Positions 40,352 to 49,846 of a stretch of 64,000 nucleotides of DNA are shown here, in pieces. A program made the translations under genes and the position numbers. The DNA comes from Marinilabiliaceae bacterium JC017 (lineage in GTDB: Bacteria > Bacteroidota > Bacteroidia > Bacteroidales > Marinilabiliaceae), in assembly GCA_004296775.1 (NCBI GenBank), contig RHGE01000022.1:20943-84942 (forward strand), given 5' to 3'. Each line of letters starts with the position of its first letter. Position 1 is the first letter of the stretch. The notes below the pieces were generated by a model. It was given only the letters and a program-made list of their open reading frames with translations, did not search any database and was not told the origin of the DNA.

Positions 40352-40921
40352 ATGAAAACCATTGACATTAAAGGTTTCAAACGCGAGGAAACTGGCAAAT
40401 CAGCCACTAAACAATTAAGACAAGCTGGTAGCGTTCCATGTGTTCTTTATGGAGGTGAAGAAGTAGCACACTTTTCTACTCCTCAAAAAGATATGCGTAA
40501 CCTATTCTACACTCCCAATGTTTACATTGTAAAATTAAACATTGATGGAAAAGAAGTGAATGCTATCTTACAAGATGTTCAATTTCATCCGGTAACTGAC
40601 GAAGTGATTCATATTGACTTCCTTCAAATTAAAGATGACAAACCAGTTGTAATTGAAATCCCGGTAAAACTTGAAGGATTTGCAGAAGGTGTAAAAGCGG
40701 GTGGTAAACTTCAGCTCGAAATGAGAAAGCTGAAAGTGAAAGCATTGGCAAAAGATCTTCCAGACACACTTAATATCAACATCGATCATTTAGGTCTTGG
40801 AAAAGCAACTCAGGTTGGCGAGTTAAACTTCGAAAACCTTGAACTCCTTAATGCAAAGAACGCTGTTGTTGTGGCTGTGAGGTTGACAAGAGCTGCTCGT
40901 GCTGCACAGCAAAAAGCATAA
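40352..40921 (+). CDS. rplY: 50S ribosomal protein L25 (Ctc type)
   Basis: L25 binds 5S rRNA; this is the longer two-domain form related to general stress protein Ctc. The 189-residue product has the N-terminal L25 domain (GKSATKQLRQAGSVPCVLYG) and a C-terminal beta domain (IEIPVKLEGFAEGVKAGGKL), with a basic, alanine-rich end (RLTRAARAAQQKA). It is followed by a good terminator, so pth is probably transcribed mainly from elsewhere or by read-through. Confidence 0.96.
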   Translation: MKTIDIKGFKREETGKSATKQLRQAGSVPCVLYGGEEVAHFSTPQKDMRNLFYTPNVYIVKLNIDGKEVNAILQDVQFHPVTDEVIHIDFLQIKDDKPVVIEIPVKLEGFAEGVKAGGKLQLEMRKLKVKALAKDLPDTLNINIDHLGLGKATQVGELNFENLELLNAKNAVVVAVRLTRAARAAQQKA

Positions 40922-40937
40922 AACATTTCACATTTTT

Positions 40938-40971
40938 AAAAACCTCCATATGTTTCGTATGGAGGTTTTTT
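40938..40971 (+). terminator. Rho-independent terminator of rplY
   Basis: A perfect 13-bp stem, AAAAACCTCCATA (40938-40950) with TATGGAGGTTTTT (40958-40970) and loop TGTTTCG, ends in a T tract 16 bp after the rplY stop codon. Confidence 0.92.
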
Positions 40972-41111
40972 ACATTATACAGCTCCTGTTTCACACAATT
41001 TATTGAAAAACGATTCTCCTTTGCCTTAAAAAAAGATATATGAAGGTTTTCTTCAAAAAGATATTATCATTTCGTTTTAACAAAAAGAGAATCACTTCAC
41101 CAGAAGAAACT

Positions 41112-41675
41112 ATGAAATACTTAATCGTTGGCTTAGGCAATATTGGAAGCGAATATGCGCATACACGCCATAATATCGGATTTGATATTCTTGACGAATT
41201 AGCCCAACAGGCAAAAATTGAATTTCAGGCAGATAGATATGGTTCAATCGCCACCTACAAATTCAAAGGAAGAACATTCATCTTATTAAAGCCAAGCACC
41301 TACGTAAACTTAAGTGGAAAAGCTGTAAATTATTGGATGCAAAAAGAAAAAATTACAGCAGACAAATTATTAGTAATAGTCGACGATCTCGCCCTCCAAT
41401 TTGGCACTTTAAGACTCAAACCCAAAGGAAGTGACGCGGGTCACAATGGCTTAAAAAACATACAAAGTACATTAGGTCACAATAATTATGCCCGATTACG
41501 ATTCGGAATTGGTGACAATTTTTCTAAAGGCCGCCAGGTAGACTATGTATTAGGCACCTGGAACCGGGATGAACAACTAATACTTGATGAACGGATAGCG
41601 GTTGCCATAGATATCATTAAGAGTTATGGCACTATTGGCGTTACACAAACAATGAACCAATTCAATAATAAATAA
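41112..41675 (+). CDS. pth: Peptidyl-tRNA hydrolase
   Basis: Pth frees tRNA from peptidyl-tRNA that drops off ribosomes. With the start at 41112 the 187-residue product places the active-site residues where the family has them: Asn10 and His20 ([16 protein letters not shown]), Asn66, Asp91 ([11 protein letters not shown]) and Asn112. An in-frame ATG at 41040 would add 24 basic residues; I judge it less likely. The stop codon touches the ATG of the next gene. Confidence 0.95.
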   Translation: MKYLIVGLGNIGSEYAHTRHNIGFDILDELAQQAKIEFQADRYGSIATYKFKGRTFILLKPSTYVNLSGKAVNYWMQKEKITADKLLVIVDDLALQFGTLRLKPKGSDAGHNGLKNIQSTLGHNNYARLRFGIGDNFSKGRQVDYVLGTWNRDEQLILDERIAVAIDIIKSYGTIGVTQTMNQFNNK

Positions 41676-42062
41676 ATGTCATCACCTGAGAGCGTAAGAA
41701 TTGATAAATATTTATGGGCCATCCGCTTGTTTAAAACACGGTCATTGGCAGCAGAAGCCTGTAAGAAAGGCCGGGTAGCGATAAAAGGACAACCGGCAAA
41801 ATCTTCCAGAACGGTTAAAATCGGTGATATAATAGATGTTAGAATACCACCCATAACCCGAAAATTCCATGTTTTAAATTTATCTGAAAAACGGATGGGA
41901 GCCAAACTCACCCCTGATTTCATTGAAGAAATTACACCTGATGACCAGATCGAATTGCTCGAAATGACACGCCTGGCAAATTCCATGGGACGCAGAAGAG
42001 GACTAGGACGTCCAACAAAAAAAGACCGTCGTGATCTGGACAAACTGTCAGATGAGATATAG
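41676..42062 (+). CDS. S4-domain RNA-binding protein (Hsp15-like)
   Basis: The 128-residue product has an S4 RNA-binding domain in its first half (RIDKYLWAIRLFKTRSLAAE, GQPAKSSRTVKIGDIIDV) and a basic tail (MGRRRGLGRPTKKDRRDLD). Hsp15 in E. coli binds stalled 50S subunits that carry peptidyl-tRNA. Its ATG follows the pth stop directly, so both act in ribosome rescue from one message. That joint role is inferred from position and family. Confidence 0.9.
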   Translation: MSSPESVRIDKYLWAIRLFKTRSLAAEACKKGRVAIKGQPAKSSRTVKIGDIIDVRIPPITRKFHVLNLSEKRMGAKLTPDFIEEITPDDQIELLEMTRLANSMGRRRGLGRPTKKDRRDLDKLSDEI

Positions 42063-42087
42063 GAAACTTACATTTAAAAACACAGCA

Positions 42088-42633
42088 ATGATTATAGCAC
42101 ATCAAAAGAAACAGGAGAACATTATTGAATACATATTGTACATGTGGCAAGTTGAAGATTTAGCACGAGCACATCATCTTGATATGTCCGAAATTGAAAA
42201 ACATGTACTCCCCCAATACAAACAACCCGAAGAAACATTACTCAAGATACGCGATTGGTGGGATAATTTAATCGCCATGTTGATAAATGAAAAGAAAGAA
42301 AAATCAGGTCATCTACAGGTGAATATTAATACTCTAAACGACGTACATCAGCTTCACCTAAAACTCATGAATGCTCCAAACGAAATATCATATAGGCATT
42401 TATACAACTCTGTATTAGCAGATATCAAAACTTTTAATGATAAAACCAACCAAACACTTGGTAATGACATAGAAATTTGCTTAACGGCTATATATAGCAC
42501 CTTCCTGCTTAAACTTCAAGGAAAAGAAATTTCAAATGAAACCACACAGGCGGTGAAAGGTTTTAGTAAATTCCTTGCTTTATTAGCTGTAAAATATAAA
42601 AAAGATCAAGAAGGCGAATTGGACTTGGATTAA
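42088..42633 (+). CDS. DUF4924-family protein
   Basis: The 181-residue product from the ATG at 42088 begins MIIAHQKKQENIIEYILYMW, the recognisable start of the DUF4924 family, and looks all-helical and soluble. An ATG at 42031 in the same frame would overlap the S4-domain gene and is less likely. It is the last gene of the pth transcript. Its stop overlaps that of the convergent DCC gene by 4 bp. No function is known. Confidence 0.78.
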   Translation: MIIAHQKKQENIIEYILYMWQVEDLARAHHLDMSEIEKHVLPQYKQPEETLLKIRDWWDNLIAMLINEKKEKSGHLQVNINTLNDVHQLHLKLMNAPNEISYRHLYNSVLADIKTFNDKTNQTLGNDIEICLTAIYSTFLLKLQGKEISNETTQAVKGFSKFLALLAVKYKKDQEGELDLD

Positions 42634-43031
42634 TAATCCATTGCTGATGGATTGAAGCAACTATTCTGCTTTCCTAAAATCCAATAACGATTTTTTGCTA
42701 TAACCCTATACAAGCAATTGATCCAACTCGATGGCAAACAGTGTAAAACACGCCCCATAAAACGAAACGATCCATGCATTAATGTCATTATCCGTACAAC
42801 GGCCTCTCCCCCAAACAGAAACTTATTTTCATAGAGTAAAATGAGTTCCTGAGGACTAACGCTATTTTTGTTCTTCGTATTTTTCTCGATAATCAATTGC
42901 CCTTTCTCTGACTGAATAGGAAGAAATATAAACGCGTAATCCAAATCCTGCTGCAACAACCATCGTATTATACGGTTACATAAAACACAATGACCATCAT
43001 ACAAAACCACAGATTTTCTTCTAACGTCCAT
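42630..43031 (-). CDS. DCC-family thiol-disulfide oxidoreductase (DUF393)
   Basis: The 133-residue product has the DCC signature YDGHCVLCNRIIRWLLQQD with a CxxC pair (Cys15, Cys18), then the family tail WINCLYRVIAKNRYWILGK. Members have a thioredoxin-like fold, and their substrates are mostly unknown. It lies after the two OmpA genes, with a 63-bp gap. Confidence 0.88.
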   Translation of the reverse strand: MDVRRKSVVLYDGHCVLCNRIIRWLLQQDLDYAFIFLPIQSEKGQLIIEKNTKNKNSVSPQELILLYENKFLFGGEAVVRIMTLMHGSFRFMGRVLHCLPSSWINCLYRVIAKNRYWILGKQNSCFNPSAMDY

Positions 43032-43094
43032 CTCAATAAATACTCCATTACAAACTGGAAACAGCTAGCCAATTGAATTAGTTCACAAGTAACC

Positions 43095-44405
43095 TTATTT
43101 TACAATTACTAAATCAACTCTACGATTTGCTCTGTGTAATCCGCATGGCGAAAGTTTCGATGTAAGCAAAAGCCTTTCTTCTTCACCTAAGGCCTTTACA
43201 ATTATGCGTTCAGATGATATTCCAAAATCAGCTACCAGAGAATCATAAACACATCTACTCCTTTTTTTACTCAGCTCCATATTTTCTTCCGGACCTCCTT
43301 TTTCATCTGCATGGCCATTAATTTCAACTTTCCATTTAGCATTTCTAGCAAGTTCCAATGCAAGTTTAGCCAACTCATATTCTTCAAAACGATCAAGTTT
43401 ATCGCCCCCACTAGAAAAAAAGACAGAATAAACATTTGTTGATCCGTAATATTTTTTCAATGTATGCTCAATTATTACCAGATCCTTCTTCACCGGCCGA
43501 CTAGCGGCATATTGGCTAATTTGTTCTTCTAATGTCTCTACTTCTTTCTCTAATCCATCAGGCTTTTTCTTCCCAAAAACATTAAATCCATACCCCCTAT
43601 AAGTCCATCTGGAATGCCGTTTGTTTTTTTTACCAATCTTATAGGAAACATTTATACCCGTATACCAATACTTATCATTCGTTGCTCCTATTAACACGTT
43701 ATCCAGATTATCCTCCAAACTAAAACGCAAACAGGTCTCTAATCCAATATCGAAACTTCTATTTATCCGATATAAAGATCCTATTCCAATTGGGAATACC
43801 AGTTCTTTAACCCGGTTCACTTTTTTATATGGATCATAAAGATCATAACCTTGTACCACATAGCGCTTATCTCCCTCTTCCCCGGAAAAATCCTTAACCA
43901 TCACAATTTCATCATTACTCACGTGATATAACCTACTCCTAAATCCAGTAAAGCCAAATCCCAGCTTTAAATAGAAATCCCAACGATCGTTAACCGGCCC
44001 CGACAAGGCAAACAACTGATTTAAATACGTAACACTATTAACAGTAATATCAAATAAATCTCCATCAAAATAATAACCGCCTTTTTTTCCATACATATCG
44101 CCACCCAAATACTGAACATCAAATGCCCAAACAGGATTGAGCTGTTTGGACAAACTAAAAGAAGGACCAAACGCCCATTTTTCATCAGGAAAAATAGTAT
44201 AACTAGTTATATCAGTATACATTATTAAAGAACCATACCCTGCTGAAAAAGCCCATGTATTAAATTTCTTCTCTTTGGAATAGCGCATATGCTCTTCAAT
44301 AGTCCGGCTATCATTTATTCTTTGCCCACTGACAACGAATGACAACAAGCTAAAAAGATAAATAATAAGCAATTGCTTCATATACTTTATCATCGAAATT
44401 ATCAT
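43095..44405 (-). CDS. OmpA-family outer membrane protein, copy 2
   Basis: The 436-residue product has a signal peptide (about residues 9-27), a predicted beta-barrel or beta-rich part (about 45-290; WAFSAGYGSLIMYTDI, FYLKLGFGFTGFRSR) and a C-terminal OmpA peptidoglycan-binding domain (NGHADEKGGPEENMELSKKR). Its start overlaps the stop of copy 1 as ATGA. Internal ATGs at 44393 and 44381 are alternative starts. It probably anchors the outer membrane to the cell wall. Confidence 0.85.
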   Translation of the reverse strand: MIISMIKYMKQLLIIYLFSLLSFVVSGQRINDSRTIEEHMRYSKEKKFNTWAFSAGYGSLIMYTDITSYTIFPDEKWAFGPSFSLSKQLNPVWAFDVQYLGGDMYGKKGGYYFDGDLFDITVNSVTYLNQLFALSGPVNDRWDFYLKLGFGFTGFRSRLYHVSNDEIVMVKDFSGEEGDKRYVVQGYDLYDPYKKVNRVKELVFPIGIGSLYRINRSFDIGLETCLRFSLEDNLDNVLIGATNDKYWYTGINVSYKIGKKNKRHSRWTYRGYGFNVFGKKKPDGLEKEVETLEEQISQYAASRPVKKDLVIIEHTLKKYYGSTNVYSVFFSSGGDKLDRFEEYELAKLALELARNAKWKVEINGHADEKGGPEENMELSKKRSRCVYDSLVADFGISSERIIVKALGEEERLLLTSKLSPCGLHRANRRVDLVIVK

Positions 44406-45751
44406 TCAATTATCATTAGAAGATCAACTCTACGATTAACCATATGTACTCCCCGAGGCTTTAATAACCTGGTATTAGATAACAATGTACTTTCCCCTTT
44501 AGCATCTATTTGCAATCTTGATGCCCTTATTCCATAATCTTGTACTAACACATCAAACACTGCCTGACACCTCCTTTGACTTAGCTTCAGATTATAATCA
44601 TCAAGTCCTCTGGCATCACAGTGTCCAACAATCCTAATGCGCAACTCCATATTTTTCTTCATTGCACGAGCTACTTTAGCCACTTCTCTGTGTGCATTAG
44701 AAGTAATATCGGACTTGTCGAAATCAAAAAAAACCGAGGCTGAAATTCCTTCGGCGTAAACTACTTCTTGGGTGAAAATAAAAGAGGTATCAGAAACAAC
44801 AGAATCTTTTCCTGCCAGGTATTTTAACTCCTGCTTCAAAGAATCAACTTTTTGCGCTAAAGGATCCAATTCACGCGTCTGCCTATACGCTATATTGAAA
44901 TCTTTATACGTCCATGCGGCATGTCGTTTATTCTTCTTACCCAATTTATAAGACAAATTAAATGAGGTATATAAATAGGAGTCATTGTCGGCACCTGAAT
45001 AATTAACATCCAGGTTATCACTGGTCATACCTCTGAGCAGCATCTCTATACCAACATCAAAATGCTTACTAATTCTGTATTTAACACCCAACCCCAATGG
45101 GATTACAATTTCGCTCTGCCTTCTTTGTGTATTCACTGGTAATCCGCCTCTGCGATTATAACCCAATGCTAAATAATCATCAGCCTCCCAGCCATATGGA
45201 TTGGGATACCCGGAAATAAAAGGATACACATGCTTAACTTGCAAATATTGATCTTTAGCTACTAATTCACCCTCTATATTTTGTTCATTTAAACTCTGTT
45301 GCCTGCTTCTAAAGTAAACCAGTCCAATGCCAACTTTACCATATATATTCCATTTATCATTAATCGGTCCAAAAATGGCCAATTGATTAATATTAAAAGT
45401 AAGGTTTACAGAATAATCGAGTAAATTACCTTTAAAATATCGATTGTTTTTCTGGCCATACATATCAGCCATAAGAAATTGCCCATCAAGCCCCCAAATC
45501 CGATTAAACTGCTTGCTCACCAAAGCTGTTGTCCCAAATTTCCAATTACCGGTAGGAAAAACCGTATAATCAATAATGTCAACGTAATAAATTACCGGCC
45601 CATATCCCAATGAAACTGCCCACGTATTATACTTATTGTCCCTCTGGTATATTTGTTCCTCTTTCAAACTTCCAAAATCAATTTGTGCCACGGCAGGTAC
45701 ACTTGCAACGATAGCCCATACACAAAAAACCCACGGCAATAACTTATTCAT
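44402..45751 (-). CDS. OmpA-family outer membrane protein, copy 1
   Basis: The 449-residue product has a signal peptide (MNKLLPWVFCVWAIVASVPA), a beta-rich part that closely parallels copy 2 (AVSLGYGPVIYYVDIIDYTV; WNIYGKVGIGLVYFRSRQQ; SYKLGKKNKRHAAWTY) and a C-terminal OmpA domain (VFFDFDKSDITSNA, VGHCDARGLDDYNLKLSQRR). The two genes look like a tandem duplication that has diverged. Role: outer-membrane to peptidoglycan attachment, by family. Confidence 0.87.
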   Translation of the reverse strand: MNKLLPWVFCVWAIVASVPAVAQIDFGSLKEEQIYQRDNKYNTWAVSLGYGPVIYYVDIIDYTVFPTGNWKFGTTALVSKQFNRIWGLDGQFLMADMYGQKNNRYFKGNLLDYSVNLTFNINQLAIFGPINDKWNIYGKVGIGLVYFRSRQQSLNEQNIEGELVAKDQYLQVKHVYPFISGYPNPYGWEADDYLALGYNRRGGLPVNTQRRQSEIVIPLGLGVKYRISKHFDVGIEMLLRGMTSDNLDVNYSGADNDSYLYTSFNLSYKLGKKNKRHAAWTYKDFNIAYRQTRELDPLAQKVDSLKQELKYLAGKDSVVSDTSFIFTQEVVYAEGISASVFFDFDKSDITSNAHREVAKVARAMKKNMELRIRIVGHCDARGLDDYNLKLSQRRCQAVFDVLVQDYGIRASRLQIDAKGESTLLSNTRLLKPRGVHMVNRRVDLLMIIE

Positions 45752-45874
45752 AGGTAAGATTTTAATAATTCATACAACTAAATCTAATTTTTTTGAATCA
45801 TTAAAAGAAATACCTTACCTGACATTTTTACCAACCATGAATTTCCTTCCACAAATCCCAAACTTCAGCTAATA

Positions 45875-45906
45875 AAAAAGCTGCCACATAAATGAGGCAG
45901 CTTTTT
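45875..45906 (-). terminator. Rho-independent terminator of dsbD
   Basis: A perfect 11-bp stem, AAAAAGCTGCC (45875-45885) with GGCAGCTTTTT (45896-45906) and a 10-nt loop, gives a U tract on the minus strand about 42 bp beyond the dsbD stop. Confidence 0.9.
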
Positions 45907-45947
45907 GGGCACCAATAAAAAGGGACTAACACGTTTATAACCCTTTA

Positions 45948-47864
45948 TTATTTATTTTTAAATTTTTCAATTCCATCATTCAACCAATCAATATATCCAT
46001 CAACATCAGGATCGTAGGCTTTAGGCTGATTCAACTTATTTTCTTCAGTGTCGATCAATACATAATATGGCTGACCTTGCTGATTAAACCGCGTTAACTG
46101 AAAATCAGCCCACTTATTACCAATAGTTCTGATTTTCTTCCCTGTTTTAGGAGAAATAAACATTTCCTCCTCAGGCAACTTAGTTCTTAAATCCACATAA
46201 AGGGAAACAAGAACATAATCATTTGCCAGCATACCTTTTACGGTTTCATTAGACCACACCTTATCCTCCATCTTACGGCAGTTAGTACATCCCTTACCGG
46301 TAAAATCAAGCAACAGTGGTTTATTAACCTTTTTAGCATACACCAACGCTTTTTCATAATCTTCAAAAGCTGGTATGTTTTGAGGTCCCGGATGCATTCC
46401 TTCAGGCAGGTCATTATTATTAATATGGCTGTTATTACCCCCTGCTAATACGGCTGCAGTATTACCAACGCCATATGGGGATTCAGAATAATCCTTTGGC
46501 GGTGGAAACCCACTAATTAAATTTACTGGCGCTCCCCATAAACCAGGTATCATATAAATAGTAAAAGCAAGCACAAGCAATCCAAGAACGAAACGCGAAA
46601 CAGGCGTGTGATCCATGGGTGAATCATGAGGCAATCGTATTTTACCAAGCAAATAAAAACCTAAACCGCCAGATATTGCAATCCATATAGCAATAAACAC
46701 TTCCCTTTCCAAAAGGTGCAAGTCCAGAACCATATCAGCAATTGAAAGAAATTTAAATGCAAACGCCAGCTCCAGAAATCCAAGGACCACCTTTACGGAA
46801 TTTAACCAGCCTCCCGACTTGGGAAGAGAATTCAAATAACCGGGAAAGGCAGCAAAAAAAGCAAAAGGTAACGCCAGCGCCGATGAAAAACCTAACATCC
46901 CAATTACTGGGGCCATTCCTCCTTCTCCTGCGGCTTGCACAAGCAAAGCCCCCACGATAGGTCCGGTACAGGAAAAAGAAACCAACGCCAATGTAAATGC
47001 CATGAAGAAAATACCAATAATACCCCCTTTATCAGATTTCTTATCGGCCATATTAACCCATGACGAAGGCAATATAATTTCAAATGCACCAAAGAAAGAG
47101 ATGGCAAAAATGACCAGAAGCACAAAGAAAAAGATATTAAACCATGGATTAGTAGACAAGGCATTCAACGCATTCGCTCCAAAGATTCCGGAAACAGCAA
47201 CACCTAAAATGATATATATAACAATGATTGAAATACCATACAAAACAGCATTTTTTATACCCGCAGCCTTCGTCTTACTTTGTTTGGTAAAAAAGCTAAC
47301 AGTCATTGGAATCATTGGAAATACACAGGGCGTTAATAAGGCAGCTAAACCAGCAAAAAACGCCATCCAGAAAACACCCCAATAAGATTCACCTTTTTTA
47401 GCAGCAGCACTCTCTACTGTAAGTTCAAATTCAGTCAGATCCGGTGGCATACATGTTTCATCATTACAAATCATGTATTCCACATAACCCTTTATTTTGA
47501 TGTTGCCTTTTTGTTTTAGCTCTACAATTTTTTTAAACGTCGCTTTTTTATTAAACCATTTCAGGTCCGCCCCAAATGACTCATCAAAGTGTACTTCTGC
47601 TTTTTGTACTTCTATAACCTCTTCCTTGGCCAGGTAGGATTCACTATCATCGATCGTAATACTGGTAGGAAAAGCCGTATTTTCAGGCAAATCAGTAGAA
47701 TAAACATGCCATCCATTTTCGAGGGATGCCTCGCAAATTACTTCCACTTGATTATCTCCTATCTTATTTGTGGAAAACTTCCAGGAAATATTTTGCTCCA
47801 GCTGCGAGAAACTAAGCCCCACTGAAAAGAAAAATAAAAGAAAAGCTAAAAACGTTTTTTTCAT
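45948..47864 (-). CDS. dsbD: Thiol:disulfide interchange protein DsbD
   Basis: DsbD carries electrons from cytoplasmic thioredoxin across the inner membrane to periplasmic thiol-disulfide enzymes. The 638-residue product has a signal peptide, an N-terminal nDsbD-like domain with a Cys pair (CNDETC), about eight membrane segments (residues 160-450) with the reactive cysteines in LTPCVFPMIPMTVSFF and FSCTGPIVGALL, and a C-terminal thioredoxin domain with CTNC (GKGCTNCRKMED). It is a single gene with its own promoter and terminator. Confidence 0.94.
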   Translation of the reverse strand: MKKTFLAFLLFFFSVGLSFSQLEQNISWKFSTNKIGDNQVEVICEASLENGWHVYSTDLPENTAFPTSITIDDSESYLAKEEVIEVQKAEVHFDESFGADLKWFNKKATFKKIVELKQKGNIKIKGYVEYMICNDETCMPPDLTEFELTVESAAAKKGESYWGVFWMAFFAGLAALLTPCVFPMIPMTVSFFTKQSKTKAAGIKNAVLYGISIIVIYIILGVAVSGIFGANALNALSTNPWFNIFFFVLLVIFAISFFGAFEIILPSSWVNMADKKSDKGGIIGIFFMAFTLALVSFSCTGPIVGALLVQAAGEGGMAPVIGMLGFSSALALPFAFFAAFPGYLNSLPKSGGWLNSVKVVLGFLELAFAFKFLSIADMVLDLHLLEREVFIAIWIAISGGLGFYLLGKIRLPHDSPMDHTPVSRFVLGLLVLAFTIYMIPGLWGAPVNLISGFPPPKDYSESPYGVGNTAAVLAGGNNSHINNNDLPEGMHPGPQNIPAFEDYEKALVYAKKVNKPLLLDFTGKGCTNCRKMEDKVWSNETVKGMLANDYVLVSLYVDLRTKLPEEEMFISPKTGKKIRTIGNKWADFQLTRFNQQGQPYYVLIDTEENKLNQPKAYDPDVDGYIDWLNDGIEKFKNK

Positions 47865-47923
47865 TTTTTGTCTGTTTTATTAAACTCCAACAATACCAAA
47901 CTATCTAAATCTTTAAATATACC

Positions 47924-47957
47924 CAAAGGTATAAATTTAAATTTTTCACTAAACAAA
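47924..47957 (-). promoter_or_regulatory. Predicted promoter of dsbD
   Basis: On the minus strand TTTG (47957-47954) precedes TACCTTTG (47931-47924) by 22 bp. Both elements fit the Bacteroidota consensus. The rest of the 47865-48170 gap contains the rng terminator and no other recognisable feature. Confidence 0.6.
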
Positions 47958-48151
47958 AATCCCCCCATCTTAAATGTATTTCGACAAGACGAAACGACCC
48001 ATTATTTAATATCAATTAAAATCAACCTAAAAACCAATTATTCAAGGAAGATATTATCATTACACTCTTTAAAGACACTTAAAAATTCAAATTGGGTGAC
48101 TGGAGGTCTATTTTTTTTTCGTGATTGAAATCAAACACCTGCCATACAGAC

Positions 48152-48191
48152 AAAAAAAAAGAGGTTGACCTTATTTAAGGTCAACCTCTTT
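48152..48191 (-). terminator. Rho-independent terminator overlapping the rng stop codon
   Basis: A perfect 15-bp stem, AAAGAGGTTGACCTT (48158-48172) with AAGGTCAACCTCTTT (48177-48191), has only a 4-nt loop. The rng TAA (48173-48171) lies at the loop and stem, so the last codons of rng form one arm. An A run at 48152-48160 supplies the U tract on the minus strand. Confidence 0.92.
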
Positions 48192-49721
48192 ATTATTATT
48201 ATCAACGATCTTGAACTCTAAAAATCCTAGTGAGTCGGAAGGCATCGCCTTTAGTCCAAATGTATATTTCATCCTCCATTTAAAAAATATGGAAGGAAAG
48301 CCTTTCCTGAGATAGGCATAAACAAAGGGATGCAACTTCAAGGTCAATTTCTTCAAATGAAGGTCTTCCACAGCATACCGTACAGCTTCTTCAATTTTAT
48401 CCGGCCAAAATACGGCTGGAGCAATTTTTCCGGAACCAAAACAAGTAGGACAAGTTTCCATCGTTTTAATATGCATTTCAGGTCGAACCCGTTGTCGCGT
48501 AATTTGCATAAGGCCAAATTTACTTAACGGCAAGATATTATGCTTGGTTCGATCACCTGCCATAGCTTCCTTCATCTTATCGAAGACTTTCTGGCGGTTT
48601 TCTGCATTCTGCATATCAATAAAATCAACAACGATAATCCCCCCCATATCCCGCAATCGAAGTTGTCTGGCAATTTCTTCTGCTGCTGCCAGGTTAACTT
48701 CTAAAGCATTGTTTTCTTGATTGGAGGCAGATTTTGAACGATTTCCACTATTAACATCTATTACATGGAGTGCTTCTGTATGCTCAATAATGAGATAAGC
48801 TCCACTTTTAAAAGAAACTGTTTTCCCAAACAGTGCTTTAATTTGTTTTTCGATCGAGAATTGATCAAAAATAGGGGCAGCACCCCGATAATGTTTTACA
48901 ATTTTTTGTCGATCCGGGGATATCAATCCCACGTATTCTTTCACTTCCCGGCAAACATTGGGGTCATTTACATAGATCACATTGAAAGATGGATTCAAAA
49001 TATCTCTCAACAACGCTGATGTCCGACCAATTTCGCCAATAACTAAACCGGGCGCTTTAATGTCGCGCAAACGTGCGGTGTTTTCTTCCCATCGTTTAAG
49101 AAGCATTTTTAACTCCTTATCCAATTCTGCAACACGCTTGCCTTCTGCTACAGTACGTATTATTACACCATAATTTTTTGGTTTAATACTGAGCAGTAAT
49201 CGCTTGAGTCGTTTACGTTCCTCCAATGAACTGATTTTCTGACTGACAGAAACCTTATCTGAGAAGGGTAACAATACAAGATTCCGTCCGGCCAGAGACA
49301 ACTCGGATGTTAATCGTGGTCCTTTAGTGGAGATTGGTTCTTTAGCAATTTGCACCAGGACATCTTGTCCTGAAGCAAGTACCTCTTTAATGGTTCCATT
49401 CTTATTGATGTCGCTTTCCGGTTTAAGCTTGTGCAAAGCCATTCCTCCCTTTTTCGATGTGGAAGAATTAAGAAATTTCTGTAAGGTGCGGAATTGTGGT
49501 CCAAGATCTAAATAGTGCAAAAATGCATCTTTCTCGTACCCTACATCAATAAAAGCAGCATTCAATCCGGGCATAATCTTTTTTACTCGTCCCAGGAAAA
49601 TATCTCCTACAGTAAACTGAACATTACTTTTCTCTTTTCTTAACTCAACTAATCGCTTATCTTCAAGCAAGGCTATCGATAATTCGTCGGGAGTTACATC
49701 TACAAATAGTTCTGCATTCAC
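48171..49721 (-). CDS. rng: Ribonuclease G (RNase E/G family)
   Basis: RNase G/E enzymes cut single-stranded RNA and mature 16S rRNA. The 516-residue product has an S1-like N-terminal domain (GDIFLGRVKKIMPGLNAAFI, about residues 40-125), the catalytic region with HVIDVNSG and GGIIVVDFIDM (metal-binding Asp residues intact) and the zinc-link motif CPTCFGSGK. It lacks the long degradosome scaffold of E. coli RNase E. It is third in the HU, 30-residue protein, rng order. Confidence 0.95.
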   Translation of the reverse strand: MNAELFVDVTPDELSIALLEDKRLVELRKEKSNVQFTVGDIFLGRVKKIMPGLNAAFIDVGYEKDAFLHYLDLGPQFRTLQKFLNSSTSKKGGMALHKLKPESDINKNGTIKEVLASGQDVLVQIAKEPISTKGPRLTSELSLAGRNLVLLPFSDKVSVSQKISSLEERKRLKRLLLSIKPKNYGVIIRTVAEGKRVAELDKELKMLLKRWEENTARLRDIKAPGLVIGEIGRTSALLRDILNPSFNVIYVNDPNVCREVKEYVGLISPDRQKIVKHYRGAAPIFDQFSIEKQIKALFGKTVSFKSGAYLIIEHTEALHVIDVNSGNRSKSASNQENNALEVNLAAAEEIARQLRLRDMGGIIVVDFIDMQNAENRQKVFDKMKEAMAGDRTKHNILPLSKFGLMQITRQRVRPEMHIKTMETCPTCFGSGKIAPAVFWPDKIEEAVRYAVEDLHLKKLTLKLHPFVYAYLRKGFPSIFFKWRMKYTFGLKAMPSDSLGFLEFKIVDNNNKEVDLK

Positions 49722-49846
49722 AAACTTTAAACTTTTAAAGTACTATTTCAAAGAGCGCCCTGTACTTTTACAGGTATACAAACAACAAACAGAAAGCGCA
49801 AAACTTTCTGTTCGTTGAAAATACGTTAAAAACAAATAAGAAAAAA

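Noticed and set aside
41040..41111. Longer start of pth
   Set aside because: Catalytic residues fall at family positions 10 and 20 only with the start at 41112.
47868..48128. 86-codon plus-strand frame between dsbD and rng
   Set aside because: It overlaps the dsbD promoter on the opposite strand, with AT-rich composition typical of a gap and no family match.
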